A stretch of DNA of 64,000 nucleotides from Micromonospora sp. WMMD1082 (GCF_029626175.1 NZ_JARUBM010000002.1:3799001-3863000), one strand, 5' to 3'. Numbered from the stretch's first letter, positions 1 to 9,319 are shown. The notes: a model not told the origin generated them from the letters alone. Translations and numbers: made by a program.

Positions 1-665
1 TCGATGTGCGAGAAGTCGCGGGTCTTGGCATCGGGGTCGCCCACCACTGGGATCGGCAGTCCGTTGAGGTGCCAGCGCAGGTACTGGGACACTTCGCCGC
101 CGGCGCGGCGTGGGTCCTCACGCGGTCCGTAGATGGTGAACGCCCGAGCCACCACGGCAGGCAGCCCGTACGACTCCACCATGCTCATGGCGACGTGCTC
201 GCCGCTGAGTTTGGAGGCCGCGTACGGCAGGAACGGGTTCAGCGGGTGCGTCTCGGCGATCGGGTGGGTCTGCGGGCGTCCGTAGACCATCGCGGAGGAC
301 AGGTAGACCACCCGCCGTACCTCGATGTCGAGCAGGCCCTCGAGGAGGTTGAAGGTGCCCTCCGCATTGGTCTCGAAGTCGAACCGGGGATGGTCGACGG
401 AGATGGTGCCGCTGGCGTTGCCTGCGAGGTGGAACACCACGTCGGCGGGAGTCAGTGCGCCTCGCACCGAGGCCGGGTCGCGGAGGTCCACCACTCGGTA
501 GCCGACCCCGGTGGGCAGCTTCTCGTCCGGCAGCGCGACGTCGAGGACGGTTACCTGGGCTCCCCGTGCGACGAGGTGGTCCACCAGGTGCGAGCCGACG
601 AAGCCATGCCCGCCGGTGACCAGTGCCCGGGTGTCTGAGCCGATGCTGATGTGGTCGTTGTCCAT
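1..665 (-). CDS. NAD-dependent epimerase/dehydratase, C-terminus beyond window
   Basis: Extended short-chain dehydrogenase of the nucleotide-sugar epimerase/dehydratase type. The 221 residues present begin at an ATG preceded by GGAGG and run off the left edge with no stop. The dinucleotide-binding motif TGGHGFVGS is at about residues 17-25, and the catalytic Ser-Tyr-Lys set is visible as SSAMVY followed by Y148-AAS-K152. Known family role: epimerisation, dehydration or decarboxylation of NDP-sugars. The exact substrate cannot be read here. It is transcribed away from the BtrH-like and adenylation genes across a 299-bp divergent spacer, so it may belong to the same sugar or specialised-metabolite locus. 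Confidence 0.88.
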   Translation of the reverse strand, partial: MDNDHISIGSDTRALVTGGHGFVGSHLVDHLVARGAQVTVLDVALPDEKLPTGVGYRVVDLRDPASVRGALTPADVVFHLAGNASGTISVDHPRFDFETNAEGTFNLLEGLLDIEVRRVVYLSSAMVYGRPQTHPIAETHPLNPFLPYAASKLSGEHVAMSMVESYGLPAVVARAFTIYGPREDPRRAGGEVSQYLRWHLNGLPIPVVGDPDAKTRDFSHI

Positions 666-964
666 CAGTTGCCTCCGCTTCGCGAGTCGACCGGTCCGCC
701 CCGGTCTGGGTGAGGGTCATGAACCGGGGAATCGGCCATCGCGCGGGCTCTGCGGAGTGAGTCATCGGGCATGTTCGGTCCAATCGCTTCAGCTCGGCAC
801 CCTCCACCGAATAGCGGAGGGGTCATCCCACGAAAAGACACCGCACGGTCGACCTACAACCGATTGTCCACTTGCTGCCTCAAACCTCGATGACAACAAC
901 CGAGCAATGAGTTGTCGATCGATCGACGTAGCGCTCAGGGTCGAGGCGAAGAGGTGATGCTCTC
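666..964. promoter_or_regulatory. divergent intergenic region
   Basis: Gene-free spacer between the leftward epimerase and the rightward BtrH-like gene. It should hold both promoters. The last 100 bases are AT-richer than their surroundings and contain the short direct repeat gatcgatcg close to the GTG start. No confident -35/-10 pair could be assigned. Confidence 0.4.
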
Positions 965-1930
965 GTGACCGATCTGCTGCGATCCAACCTTCTCGTACCG
1001 TGCGACCGCTTCCTGTCCCAGGTCGACGGCGCCCGCCTGGACTGCGTCTCGGACGCGGTGGCGGTGCTGCTCGCCCACCGGGCGGTACCGGACGTGCGGG
1101 CCGTGTTCGCCCGAGACTGGCGCTTCGAGCTGCGTGACATGCCGACCGGTCCGGCCCAGGTCGCTCTTCCTCCTGACGACCAAGACGAACGACTGGCCCG
1201 ACGGACCGGCTGGCGACTCGACTGGAGGGCCACCGACCCGGGCACGGCGGTCGATCACTGGCGGGCCGCGCCGGCGGCGGACGCGCCGATCGTGGTGGTC
1301 GGCGACGCGTACCACCTGCCATGGCTCCCCTACTACCGGCGCGAGCACATGGAGCACGGCTTCGTGGTGGACGGGCTGGGAACGGACGGCACGGTCCACA
1401 TCGTCGACCCGTACGAGAACCCGACCGAATGGGGGCGCGCCGTACCGACCGTCACCGGCGTCGATTTCGACACGCTGACGCCGGCACTGTCAGCCGGCCG
1501 GTGGGCGATGCTCACCGCCACCGGCACCGCCCCTGAGCCCGGCGATCCCCGGGGCCAGATCGCCGCGAACGTGGCGGCTGTGCGGGCCGCCGCCGACAGC
1601 AGAGCCTACGAGCGATTCGTCGCCGACCATGCCCCCGCCGGCCGGCTGGAGCTGGAGAACCTGACCCTCCAGACGTGGCTGATCGCCCGCAACCGCAGCC
1701 TGCACGCGCGCTGGCTCGCCGACCTGCCCGCCGGTGCTACGGACGCCGGCTTCGTCGCGCGTTTCGCCCGCATCGAGCGCGGTTGGCATCGCGCGATGGA
1801 GAGCGCCTACCTGGCGTTGCGCCGGGTCCGCAGCGGGCGCCGTGCCCCCGGTGCCGCGCTCGATGCGCTACGCGCCGCCACCACCGCCGAGGTCGAGCTC
1901 GCCCGCGCGCCGGGCAGCGGACAGGAGTGA
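965..1930 (+). CDS. BtrH N-terminal-like acyltransferase/cysteine-hydrolase-like protein
   Basis: 321-residue protein resembling the N-terminal domain of BtrH, which in butirosin biosynthesis moves an acyl group from a carrier protein to an aminoglycoside. Visible features are Cys27 in an LDC motif near the N-terminus, a WLPYYRREHMEH block with His128/His131, and Asp148 in the HIVDPY motif. These are plausible Cys-His-Asp catalytic residues (inference). The GTG start is preceded by GAGGTG. The gene ends 2 bp before the adenylation gene, so the two are very likely co-transcribed. With the adenylation enzyme and carrier protein that follow, it could accept an aminoacyl group from the carrier. 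The C-terminal half is helical and not recognised. Identification is by motif memory, not a search. Confidence 0.55.
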   Translation: MTDLLRSNLLVPCDRFLSQVDGARLDCVSDAVAVLLAHRAVPDVRAVFARDWRFELRDMPTGPAQVALPPDDQDERLARRTGWRLDWRATDPGTAVDHWRAAPAADAPIVVVGDAYHLPWLPYYRREHMEHGFVVDGLGTDGTVHIVDPYENPTEWGRAVPTVTGVDFDTLTPALSAGRWAMLTATGTAPEPGDPRGQIAANVAAVRAAADSRAYERFVADHAPAGRLELENLTLQTWLIARNRSLHARWLADLPAGATDAGFVARFARIERGWHRAMESAYLALRRVRSGRRAPGAALDALRAATTAEVELARAPGSGQE

Positions 1931-1932
1931 CC

Positions 1933-3477
1933 ATGATGCTGATCAGTGACGCCGTGTGGGATACCGCCCACGCCCAGCCCGATGTGCCCGCCCTGGTCGA
2001 CGAGACCGGTGCCGCCCTCAGCTACCGGGACCTGGCCCGAACCGCCACCGGACTGACCACTATGCTGCGTGAACTCACCAACCAGGGCGGCCGGGTCGCG
2101 GTGGTGACGCGGAAGGATCCGGCCACCGTGGTGGCGATGCTGGCGGTGTTGAACGCCGGCCGCTGTTATGTGCCGATCGATCCGGGCGCGCCCCGCGAGC
2201 GCCGCGACTTCATCCTCCAACAGGCCGCCTGCGAACTGCTCCTAGCCGACAGCGACACCGACCACACCGAGGGCGTCACCCTGCCGGTCCTCGACCTGCC
2301 GACCGTGCTGCATCGGGCCCGGTCCTCCGACGCGTCGACCGGCGAGCCGGTCCGGGTGTACCCCGGCGACGAGGCATACGTGCTGTACACCTCCGGGTCG
2401 ACCGGCACACCGAAGGGCGTGGTCATCACGCACCGCAACGCCTCGGCGTTCGTCCGCTGGGCGGCTGCGGCGTATCCGCTGCGTCCCGGCGACCAGGTCG
2501 CGGTGCACGCGCCACTGCATTTCGACCTGCCCGTCTACGACATCTACGTTGGGCTCGCCGGCGGCGCGACGTTGCATCCGGTGCCGGAACGCACCGCCCT
2601 GTTCCCGCAGGCGTTGTACCGGTTCCTCCACGACCGTGCGATCACCCACCTGTACGCGGTGCCCTCCGCGCTGACCGCGCTGCTGCACCGCTCCGCCCTG
2701 CCTACCGAGGGGCTGCCGACGCTACGCCAACTCCTCTACGCCGGGGAGGAGTTCCGGGCTGAACCACTGGCCGCCCTGATGAACGCCGTGCCACAGGCCA
2801 GGATCAGCAACCTGTACGGTCCGATCGAGACGAATGTGGTCACCCACCTGTCCCTGACCGGGCCCGTGCCGGAGAGCACCCGCGTACCGCTGGGACGCCC
2901 GATCGACGGGGTGACCCTGGCGCTGCTCGACGACCACGGGCGGGCCTGCGAATACGGTCCGGCCGAGGGCGAGATCGTCATCGCCGGCGACTGCGTGACC
3001 CCGGGCTACCTGGCCCGACCGGACCTGACCGACCGGGCCAAGGTCGAGCTGACCACCGAGACCGGCCGGCGTCGCTTCTACCGCACCGGGGACTTCGCCC
3101 GGCGCGACGCATCCGGCGTTCTGCACCTGATCGGTCGCCGGGACGGCATGGTCAAGACCCGCGGCTACCGGGTCGAGCTCGGTGAGATCGAGGCGGCCGT
3201 CGCCGCCCAGCCCGGAGTCGCCGAGGTCGCGGTCGTCGCCGAGCCCGATCCAGAGCTGACCAACCGACTGCACGCCCTGGTCGTACCCGACCGGAACCAA
3301 CTCGCCGACGAGGATCTCGTCGGACAGATCGTGACGGGTTGCCGGCAACGTCTGCCGCACTACATGGTGCCCGGGGCGGTTCATCTGGTGCCGGAACTGC
3401 CACACACCAGCACCGGCAAGATCGCCCGAGCCGAGTTGCTCGATCTGGTCGGCGCGACGGCGGGAGGCCGGCGGTGA
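1933..3477 (+). CDS. stand-alone amino acid adenylation enzyme (NRPS A domain)
   Basis: 514-residue ANL-superfamily enzyme expected to activate an amino acid as aminoacyl-AMP and load it on a carrier protein. Core motifs are in order: A3 YTSGSTGTPKG near residue 152, A4-like FDLPVYD, A5 NLYGPIET, A7 YRTGD, A8 GYRVELGEIE, and the A10 lysine in TSTGKIAR near the C-terminus. There is no condensation, carrier or thioesterase domain, so it must act in trans. The open frame extends upstream, but ATG 1933 follows AGGAG and the upstream stop by 2 bp. Its TGA overlaps the GTG of the carrier-protein gene by 4 bases (GTGA), which is classic translational coupling. Substrate specificity was not predicted. 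Confidence 0.93.
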   Translation: MMLISDAVWDTAHAQPDVPALVDETGAALSYRDLARTATGLTTMLRELTNQGGRVAVVTRKDPATVVAMLAVLNAGRCYVPIDPGAPRERRDFILQQAACELLLADSDTDHTEGVTLPVLDLPTVLHRARSSDASTGEPVRVYPGDEAYVLYTSGSTGTPKGVVITHRNASAFVRWAAAAYPLRPGDQVAVHAPLHFDLPVYDIYVGLAGGATLHPVPERTALFPQALYRFLHDRAITHLYAVPSALTALLHRSALPTEGLPTLRQLLYAGEEFRAEPLAALMNAVPQARISNLYGPIETNVVTHLSLTGPVPESTRVPLGRPIDGVTLALLDDHGRACEYGPAEGEIVIAGDCVTPGYLARPDLTDRAKVELTTETGRRRFYRTGDFARRDASGVLHLIGRRDGMVKTRGYRVELGEIEAAVAAQPGVAEVAVVAEPDPELTNRLHALVVPDRNQLADEDLVGQIVTGCRQRLPHYMVPGAVHLVPELPHTSTGKIARAELLDLVGATAGGRR

Positions 3478-3635
3478 GCGCCACCCGGGAACGCGTCGTG
3501 GCGACCGTCGCAGACGTGCTCGGCGTGCCGACCACCGAGGTGACCACGGCGGTGACGCTGTTCGACCTGCCGGGATTCGACTCGATCGCCGTGGTCACGG
3601 TACTCGAACGGCTGGAGTCTGATCTCGACATCGGT
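3474..3635 (+). pseudogene. peptidyl/acyl carrier protein, 3' end lost
   Basis: Starts at a GTG overlapping the stop of the adenylation gene and encodes about 53 residues of a carrier protein. The phosphopantetheine attachment Ser lies in the GFDSI motif near residue 39, followed by the start of helix II (VVTVLERLESD). At about 3632-3639 the reading frame enters antisense transposase DNA. The remaining 25-30 residues expected for a carrier fold (75-80 aa) are missing and do not reappear to the right of the transposase remnant. The open frame continues to 4004, but that part is antisense IS sequence. The natural partner of the upstream enzyme is therefore probably non-functional here. Confidence 0.82.
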
Positions 3636-4397
3636 CATGCCTTTGAGGCCGTCGGAGCAGACCATGAACACGTCCTCGACACCCCGGTTGCGGAGTTCGG
3701 TGAGGTAGCCGGCCCACTGTTTGGCGCCTTCACCGCCGGTGCCGGCCCACATACCGAGCACGTCGCGTTCCCCGTCGAGGCTGATGCCGACCACGACGTA
3801 GACGGGCCGGTTCGCGACCTGCCCCTGGCGGATCTTCATCACCAGGGCGTCGATGAACACCACCGGATAGATCCGGTCCAGCGGCCGCTGCCGCCACGCC
3901 TCCATCTCGGCCAGGACACTGTCGGTGACCCGGCTGATCAACTCCCGGGACACATCGGCCTCATACACATCCGCCAGATGCGCCGAGATCTCCCCGGTCG
4001 TTAACCCTTTCGCATACAGCGACAGGATCGCCTCGTTGAACCCGTCCAACCGGCGAACATGCTTGGGCACGATCTGCGGGGTGAACGATCCGGCCCGATC
4101 CCGCGGCACCTGGATCCGCACCGGCCCGACATCGGTCTGCATCGTCTTGGTTCCGTGACCATTACGCACGTTGGCCCGCCGGCCGGTCGCCTCGTCGACA
4201 CCGGCCTCGTCGAGATGCGCATCCAGCTCCGCATCCAACGCTGATTCGAGCACGGTACGAGTGATCCCCGCCAGGAGCCCACCCGGCCCCACCAGAGACA
4301 CCCCGTCGGCCTTGGCCCGCTCCACCAACTGCTGAGCGAACTCCACCTCCGCCGCCGACGGCTCCGGAAGCTGAACAGCGTTCTTCTTGTCTGCCAT
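3636..4397 (-). pseudogene. IS256-family transposase, C-terminus missing
   Basis: The N-terminal 250 or so residues of an IS256-family (mutator-type) transposase, from ATG 4397 (MADKKNAVQLPE) to the SDGLKG motif. The first catalytic Asp lies in the YPVVFIDALVMKIR block, and the family motif KGLTTGEISAHL is present. After the KG of SDGLKG the sequence switches to antisense carrier-protein DNA, so the second Asp, the catalytic Glu and the whole C-terminal half are absent. The piece is a dead remnant left by insertion plus deletion, or by recombination between copies. I could not define a terminal inverted repeat beyond 4397; the outer end probably lies near 4420-4460. Confidence 0.85.
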
Positions 4398-4519
4398 GAC
4401 GTGGTCCTTCCCGGACAGGATCAACGTCCTGTCCAACGGACCACACCCAGGTCAAACACGGAAATATACGCAGTCCCCGCTACCCTGACCGGACAGACCT
4501 GGACGAGGTTGGGACCTAG

Positions 4520-4867
4520 GTGAGCCAGATCAACCCGCACATCCATGTGGAGCAGAACGTGGTCCGGGCCGGCGCTGACGTCCGTAACGCGATGACCTTG
4601 CTGTTCGGCGCGACCGACGCGCCGGGCGTCGTCATCACCGGCTGCGGGCTTGAGGTCGCCTATGCGATGACGTCTGCCCGTCCGGATAGCGTCACCTGTT
4701 TGCCCTGCCTGGAACACGCATGCCGCGAACACCGCCGGTTCGCGGATCAGGTTGAGCGGATGAGCCGGATGCCCGGGGTGAACATCAACATCACCGATGA
4801 CCAGGCGGCAGAAGCCGCGAAACGGCACCGGGACCTCGCAAGGAAGTTTTCCGACCGGATGCGATGA
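4520..4867 (+). CDS. hypothetical protein with CxxC motif
   Basis: 115-residue protein of unknown function, GTG start. It contains CLPCLEHAC (a CxxC plus a third Cys), which could bind a metal, followed by a charged helical C-terminus (AAEAAKRHRDLARKF). No signal peptide or membrane segment is visible. Actinomycete-like codon use through the whole frame supports a real gene. It lies just outside the IS256 remnant and points away from it. No function is assigned. Confidence 0.6.
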   Translation: MSQINPHIHVEQNVVRAGADVRNAMTLLFGATDAPGVVITGCGLEVAYAMTSARPDSVTCLPCLEHACREHRRFADQVERMSRMPGVNINITDDQAAEAAKRHRDLARKFSDRMR

Positions 4868-5234
4868 CCGCGGAGGCTGACCTCGTCCTCCGGACCCGCC
4901 CACATCCGCAGCGGACGACAACGACGCTGGCACCCACCACGTCACCCCGGCCAGCTGACCCCAACACCGTGAACGTTCGTGGTCACAGCACCTGGACAAC
5001 CAGACCAGCACGATCTTCGGTTGTCCTCACAAACCATCGATGATCAACGCGGTGGCCGTCTTCATGTCCACGCCACGCCCAACGTCGAAGCCAAGTGACG
5101 TTGGAGTATTAACGCAGATTTGCACTCAGCGCAGGTCCTGCGAGGAGCCAGGGAACCCTGGTCGACGGTAGACCCTGTACTGATGCGTGGCCATCGCGTT
5201 CGACTCGCCCGGGTGCTCTGGACCCGCATCGACA

Positions 5235-5453
5235 ATGCCCAATTGGAAGAGCATCGTAGAGCACTTCGAGGACGCGGTGGAGGCGGCCAGGATCGGCGTT
5301 GACCACGGGCGAGATTGGGTGGTCTTCCGGGCAGCCGACTATTGGCTCTGGGGCCTCCGCGCAGGTCTCACCGAGGATCCCCAAACGGTGCCGCCGTCTG
5401 ATGCAGACCTTCAGCAATTGATACCGGCACGTATCAGGAGACTTGAGCGATGA
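5235..5453 (+). CDS. small hypothetical protein
   Basis: 72-residue acidic protein beginning at ATG 5235 (MPNWKSIVEHFED), rich in Trp near its middle (DWVVFRAADYWLWGL). The open frame extends 16 codons upstream, but that part does not look like coding sequence. It has no recognised domain, signal peptide or membrane helix. The about 370 bp upstream (4868-5234) hold no gene I can support. Confidence 0.45.
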   Translation: MPNWKSIVEHFEDAVEAARIGVDHGRDWVVFRAADYWLWGLRAGLTEDPQTVPPSDADLQQLIPARIRRLER

Positions 5454-5787
5454 ACGGAACTGGGGATGCACTCAACTCGGCATGTCCGAACGTGGTCGCG
5501 CCTGGCTCGACGGCTACTGGTGGTGACGGACGTACCAGCGCCGCCGCGCGCTGCCTGCGGCAATGAGGGCGCCTGGTTTGTTATTTGTCGCAGCGGTTGG
5601 GCTGAGTGTCTGAGTCCTGTTAGTAGTTCGACCTGATGACGTGCCCCGATCGCGGAGCGAACGTCGCCGCAGGCGATGTCCGCCCCTCGTGCGGCGGTAC
5701 TCGAGGTAGCGCGGTGGTGCGGCCAGCACCACCTGGTGGTGACAGCAACGTGTACCATCCATTGATGGGCGTAGTGGTGAACGACCA

Positions 5788-6507
5788 ATGAAGCTCGCAA
5801 ACGTGATACCTCTACGCGACGGCGAATCCGAGGTTGGCAGCAGCCGCAGCATCTCGTTCTCGCCGCGGGACGTGCGGATGTGGGGGCACCTGAGCCTGTC
5901 GTGGAGCGACATGACCGGTCTGGAGACCGCCACCACGGACAACGGCGAAATGCCGCCATCACTGGCGTTCCATCGTGGCCCGGTCGTCACCCGGTTCCTG
6001 CTCCCTGGGCGCACGCTGCAGCAGGTCCGTGACGATCTGCGGTCGTGGGTGATGAGCAAGATGAAGGAGAAGGAGGTCATCCATCTGGAGTGGAACCTCG
6101 AGGTGGGTGAGTCGGGCGCCACGATCTACGAGCGGCGGATCCGGCAGCGGAAGGTCACGAAGGATTGGGCCCTCGGCTGGGTCGAGACCGCGGAGAAGCA
6201 GCGCCAGGAGGGCAACACGGCCGCGGCCCTGTCGATCCTCGAAGCCGCTGTCAAGGTCAGCACCGCGACGTTCGGCCCGACGGCTGCGGCCACCGTCGCA
6301 GCCCGCAACAACTGGGCGTACACGTTGGCAGTGACCGGCAGCCGGAGCGCGGCGATCCCGATCTACTGGGCCCTGCTCGATGACGTGACCGAGGCGCAAA
6401 TCCGCGTAAAGTATGCGGATAACGACGACGGCAAAGCCCTGGGAATGGCCCGGAGAAACGCCCTCCGCAACCTGGCGATGCTGCACAACCCCCGCTGGCG
6501 CCCTTAA
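5788..6507 (+). CDS. hypothetical protein with TPR-like helices
   Basis: 239-residue soluble protein, ATG start. The N-terminal 100 residues look beta-rich (SISFSPRDVRMWGHLSLSW). The C-terminal half, about residues 125-235, is alpha-helical with TPR-like alternation: AEKQRQEGNTAAALSILE, then an ARNNWAYTLAVTGS helix pair and a final RNALRNLAMLHNP. This suggests a protein-interaction module. No catalytic motif is seen and no function is assigned. The spacers on either side are long and gene-free. Confidence 0.5.
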   Translation: MKLANVIPLRDGESEVGSSRSISFSPRDVRMWGHLSLSWSDMTGLETATTDNGEMPPSLAFHRGPVVTRFLLPGRTLQQVRDDLRSWVMSKMKEKEVIHLEWNLEVGESGATIYERRIRQRKVTKDWALGWVETAEKQRQEGNTAAALSILEAAVKVSTATFGPTAAATVAARNNWAYTLAVTGSRSAAIPIYWALLDDVTEAQIRVKYADNDDGKALGMARRNALRNLAMLHNPRWRP

Positions 6508-7371
6508 CAGCACCAGCCTCAATCCGTCGGCAGCTCGACCTGTCGAGGAGTTATTAAAGGTGGCTGCGGCCTCCTTTTCTTCTGTTACAGGGAGCAGGCG
6601 GAGGCGACTGGATTGCACACCATTGTGACGTTACATCTTCCCCGTGTATCGACCATGAACCCGGCTGCCTCATGAAGCCCGGGCTAGGTCGATTCCCATT
6701 TCGGCATTGCAAGTTTAACGTTGCGGCCGGCCGCAAGCAGCCAATAATTTGTTTGGATGTAGCGTTTCGGCGCAGTTCATATGCGAGCAGGCTATCCCGA
6801 TTTGACGCCGTTGGGCGGAAGAGGGATCGGGCCGATCCAAAACGGCTGACGTCAGAGGCCCCGCCCAGGCGCTCCTGGAATCGTCGGTCGATCGACGTCC
6901 CACTGGTGCTCCCGGCGGCGGGCATGACGTGGAGATCAGGTGCGCTGTATGCAGCCGGCGAGGTGAGATGGAACACCGGATCGACAGACTCAAGCACCGT
7001 CTGGTACATCGAACTCAAGTAGCGGATCCACGTACGTGCGCCAGGGCAGGCGCTGGGCCCGGAGTAGTCCGCGAACGTCCGTTTGATCGGACCTTGTCGT
7101 GGGTGCCCGGATGAGGAGCGAGCACGACACCTGTGGATCGTGGAGTTGTCTACGCTTCAAGATCCGCAAACGGGTGTCGTGCTCGCTGTGTCAGCAGCAC
7201 TCATATTGCCGGCGGGTCGCACCGCGGCCTTCCCGGACCATCCGTGATACGGGCGTGAGATGTCACGGCAGTCGGTGTGGGTCGATACGGGTCGCGCCCG
7301 TGGATAGTCGCCGCCAGGGCCGGCGAGGGCCCGAACCGCGTTCCCCAGTCCGGGCCCTACGTCCGTGCCGC
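6508..7371. other. gene-poor stretch
   Basis: About 860 bases with locally lower GC and no open frame showing protein-like composition. A 116-codon frame at 6672-7022 exists but resembles nothing. The only clear structure is the long inverted repeat at 7117-7187. The end of the stretch runs into the 3' end of a decayed leftward gene at 7372. Confidence 0.5.
7117..7187. repeat. 15-bp perfect inverted repeat with 41-bp spacer
   Basis: Arms AGCGAGCACGACACC (7117-7131) and GGTGTCGTGCTCGCT (7173-7187) are exactly complementary. A shorter inner pair, GGATC (7135-7139) and GATCC (7161-7165), extends the fold. The structure could be a miniature transposable element, an IS end, or a terminator without a T tract. 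No flanking duplication was identified. Confidence 0.55.
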
Positions 7372-7915
7372 TCAGTGCGCCGACAGCGTTCCGCTGATCT
7401 CGTTCGGAATCGCGGGCAGTTCCACCGAGCCGACGACCTTGCCGGTGGCGAGGTCGAGTCGGTGCACCTGCTTGGTGGGCGGGCTCGGTGATGTACGCGG
7501 CGTCGTCGCGGACGAACAGGGCCGACGCGGCTCCTGCCAGTTCATCGGCTCCTTCCAAGCAGCGACCACGGGCCACGCGTTGGTGATCTCGCCGGCGGTG
7601 GGGTCGACGACGTGCAGCTTGCCGTCGGTGCCGAGGATCAGGCCCTCACCCTGCGGACCGCGGCCCAGCGAGCGGAAGCTGTAACTGACGCCCTCGGGCA
7701 TCGGCACCACTTTCAGCGAGTTGGCGGCGGTGTCGATGAGCGCGAACTGCTCGGGGAACTCCCGCTCGGCGTTCGGGTCGATCTTGTAATCGCCGAGCAG
7801 GACGGGCGAGGCGTCGCTGCCGACCTGCGTGGCGACGGCGCCGTACGCCCGGTCGCTCTTCACCTTGACGAAGGCGCGGAAGACGACCGCGCTGGCGATG
7901 TACGGCGGAACGTCG
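7372..7915 (-). pseudogene. AztD-like beta-propeller, C-terminal fragment
   Basis: Encodes about 180 residues matching my memory of the C-terminal half of AztD-type zinc metallochaperones or related propeller proteins: VFRAFVKVKSDRAYGAVATQ, the block FPEQFALIDTA, then GVSYSFRSLGRGPQGEG and a final LPAIPNEISGTLSAH. The N-terminal half and signal peptide are missing; the frame joins a rightward siderophore-binding-protein fragment at about 7900-7918. Between about 7480 and 7545 the family-like text (ALFVRDDAAYITEP) is in another frame, so two compensating single-base shifts are present. Confidence 0.6.
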
Positions 7916-8256
7916 ATCGGTGTGGACACCTCCGACGACCTGCTCGGTCACCTGCTCTCCCAGGTCTTCGGCTACCCGTGGCCGAGCAAGGGCGGTGGTT
8001 TCGACACCGCGCAGGCGTACAGCGTGGAGGAGATCCTCACCCGGGATCCCGACATCGTGTCCATCCAGTCGTTCACCTTCGGTCCGGACACCAAGACGGT
8101 CTCGGCGCAGTACGCCGAGAACCCGGTGTGGAAGCGGATCACCGCGGTCCGCGAGGGCCGCGCCCACGAGGTGCCCGCGGAGCTGTGGGCGTCGGGCCGT
8201 GCACCCGGGCGTTGGGCCTGATCCTCGACGAGGCGGTCGCCAAGGCCACGGCGTGA
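7905..8256 (+). pseudogene. iron-siderophore ABC transporter binding protein, C-terminal fragment
   Basis: Encodes the C-terminal 110 or so residues of a FepB/FecB-type periplasmic-binding lipoprotein: SIGVDTSDDLLGHLL, FDTAQAYSVEEILTRDPDIV, the SFTFGPDTKTVSAQYAENPV block, WKRITAVREGRAHEVPAEL and finally RALGLILDEAV. The N-terminal two thirds are missing. A one-base deletion near 8200 shifts the frame between WASGR and the last block. The TGA at 8254-8256 overlaps the GTG start of the permease (GTGA), a relic of an iron-uptake operon. Confidence 0.75.
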
Positions 8257-8300
8257 CCGCACCGGCATCGGCCACCGAGGGCCCGGCCGGGGTGGCACTA

Positions 8301-9319
8301 GGCCGTGTTCGTAGGGTGTCGTGGTTGGGGCGTGGCGATGGTCGCTAATTGAAGAGGTCTCCGGTAGTTGGTTCAGCGACCAAGCTTGAACGTCACACCG
8401 GAGACCTCGTGCCGAGCGTAGCGGCAGTGAGGCGGCATGACCTGACCGATGTGCAGTGGGCGGTGCTGGAGCCGTTGCTGCCTGCAGGGAACGGGTCATG
8501 CTCGACCGCGTAGATGGACCATGAGGCTGATCATCGACGGCATCCGGTGGCGGGTCCGGACCGGATCGCCGTGGCGCGACGTGCCCGCGCAGTACCCGCC
8601 GTGGCAGACCTTGTATCGATGGTTCCGGCGCTGGCAGCGTGACGGCGTCTGGGCGCAGATTCTCAGCTCGTTGCAGGCTCGGGCGCACGCGGCGGGGTTG
8701 ATCGGTTGGACGGTGAGCGTGGACTCGACCATCAGCCGCGCCCATCAACACGCGGCGGGAGCCCGCCGTGACGGCGACGCGCAGAAGGAGTCGCCTGGTG
8801 GTGTGCATTCCGAACCGGCAGACCATGGGCTCGGCCGATCGAGGGGCTGCTGGACCACCAAGACCCATCTGGCCTGCGAGCAAGGCCGCAAACTGATGGC
8901 CCTGGTGGTGACCGCCGGACAGCGCGGCGACAGCCCCCAGTTCATCCCCGTGCTGGCCAAGATCCGCGTTACCCGAACCGGTGGCGGCCGTCCCCGGACC
9001 CGCCCCGACACCGTACTGGCCGACAAGGCGTACACGTCCAAGGCCAACCGCGCCCACCTGCGATCCGTGGTATCCGCGCCTGCATCCCGAGCAAGACTGA
9101 CCAGGACGCACACCGCAAGGCCAAAGGATCCAAAAGCGGACGTCCACCCGCCTTCGACCCTCACGTCTACCGCCTGCGCCACGCCGTGGAGTGCGGTATC
9201 AACCAGCTCAAACAACACCGCGCCATGGCCACCAGATACGACAAACTCGCCGTCCGCTACGAAGCCACCCTCACCATCGCCGCCATCAACCAATGGCTCC
9301 GCGCCCTACGAACACGGCC
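8301..9319 (+). mobile_element. IS5-family insertion sequence (IS427-like), 1,019 bp
   Basis: Bounded by perfect 16-bp terminal inverted repeats: GGCCGTGTTCGTAGGG at 8301-8316 and its complement ending at 9319. A TA dinucleotide lies immediately outside each end (8299-8300 and 9320-9321), consistent with a 2-bp target duplication as described for IS427-type IS5 elements. The insertion interrupts codon 16/17 of the permease gene. The transposase gene inside has the same orientation as the permease. Confidence 0.88.
8409..9319 (+). pseudogene. IS5-family transposase with frameshifts
   Basis: Begins at GTG 8409 (VPSVAAVRRHDLTDVQWAVL). Recognisable IS5-type blocks follow: IIDGIRWRVRTGSPWRDVP, the catalytic [36 protein letters not shown], then [17 protein letters not shown] and finally [20 protein letters not shown]. 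These blocks occupy three frames, with breaks near 8490 and near 9065. The first break also creates an early TAG. No slippery heptamer explains both breaks, so the element is probably no longer autonomous. Confidence 0.82.

Noticed and set aside
1..807. Plus-strand and alternative minus-strand frames over the epimerase
   Set aside because: The minus-strand frame from ATG 665 contains the Rossmann and YxxxK motifs; the others are shadows.
5443..5526. 27-codon Trp-rich open frame (WGCTQLGMSERGRAWLDGYWW) starting at TTG 5443
   Set aside because: It overlaps the end of the preceding small gene, has no ribosome site and is too short to distinguish from chance.
6672..7022. 116-codon plus-strand frame
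   Set aside because: Composition is not protein-like, no homology is recognised and no ribosome site is present.
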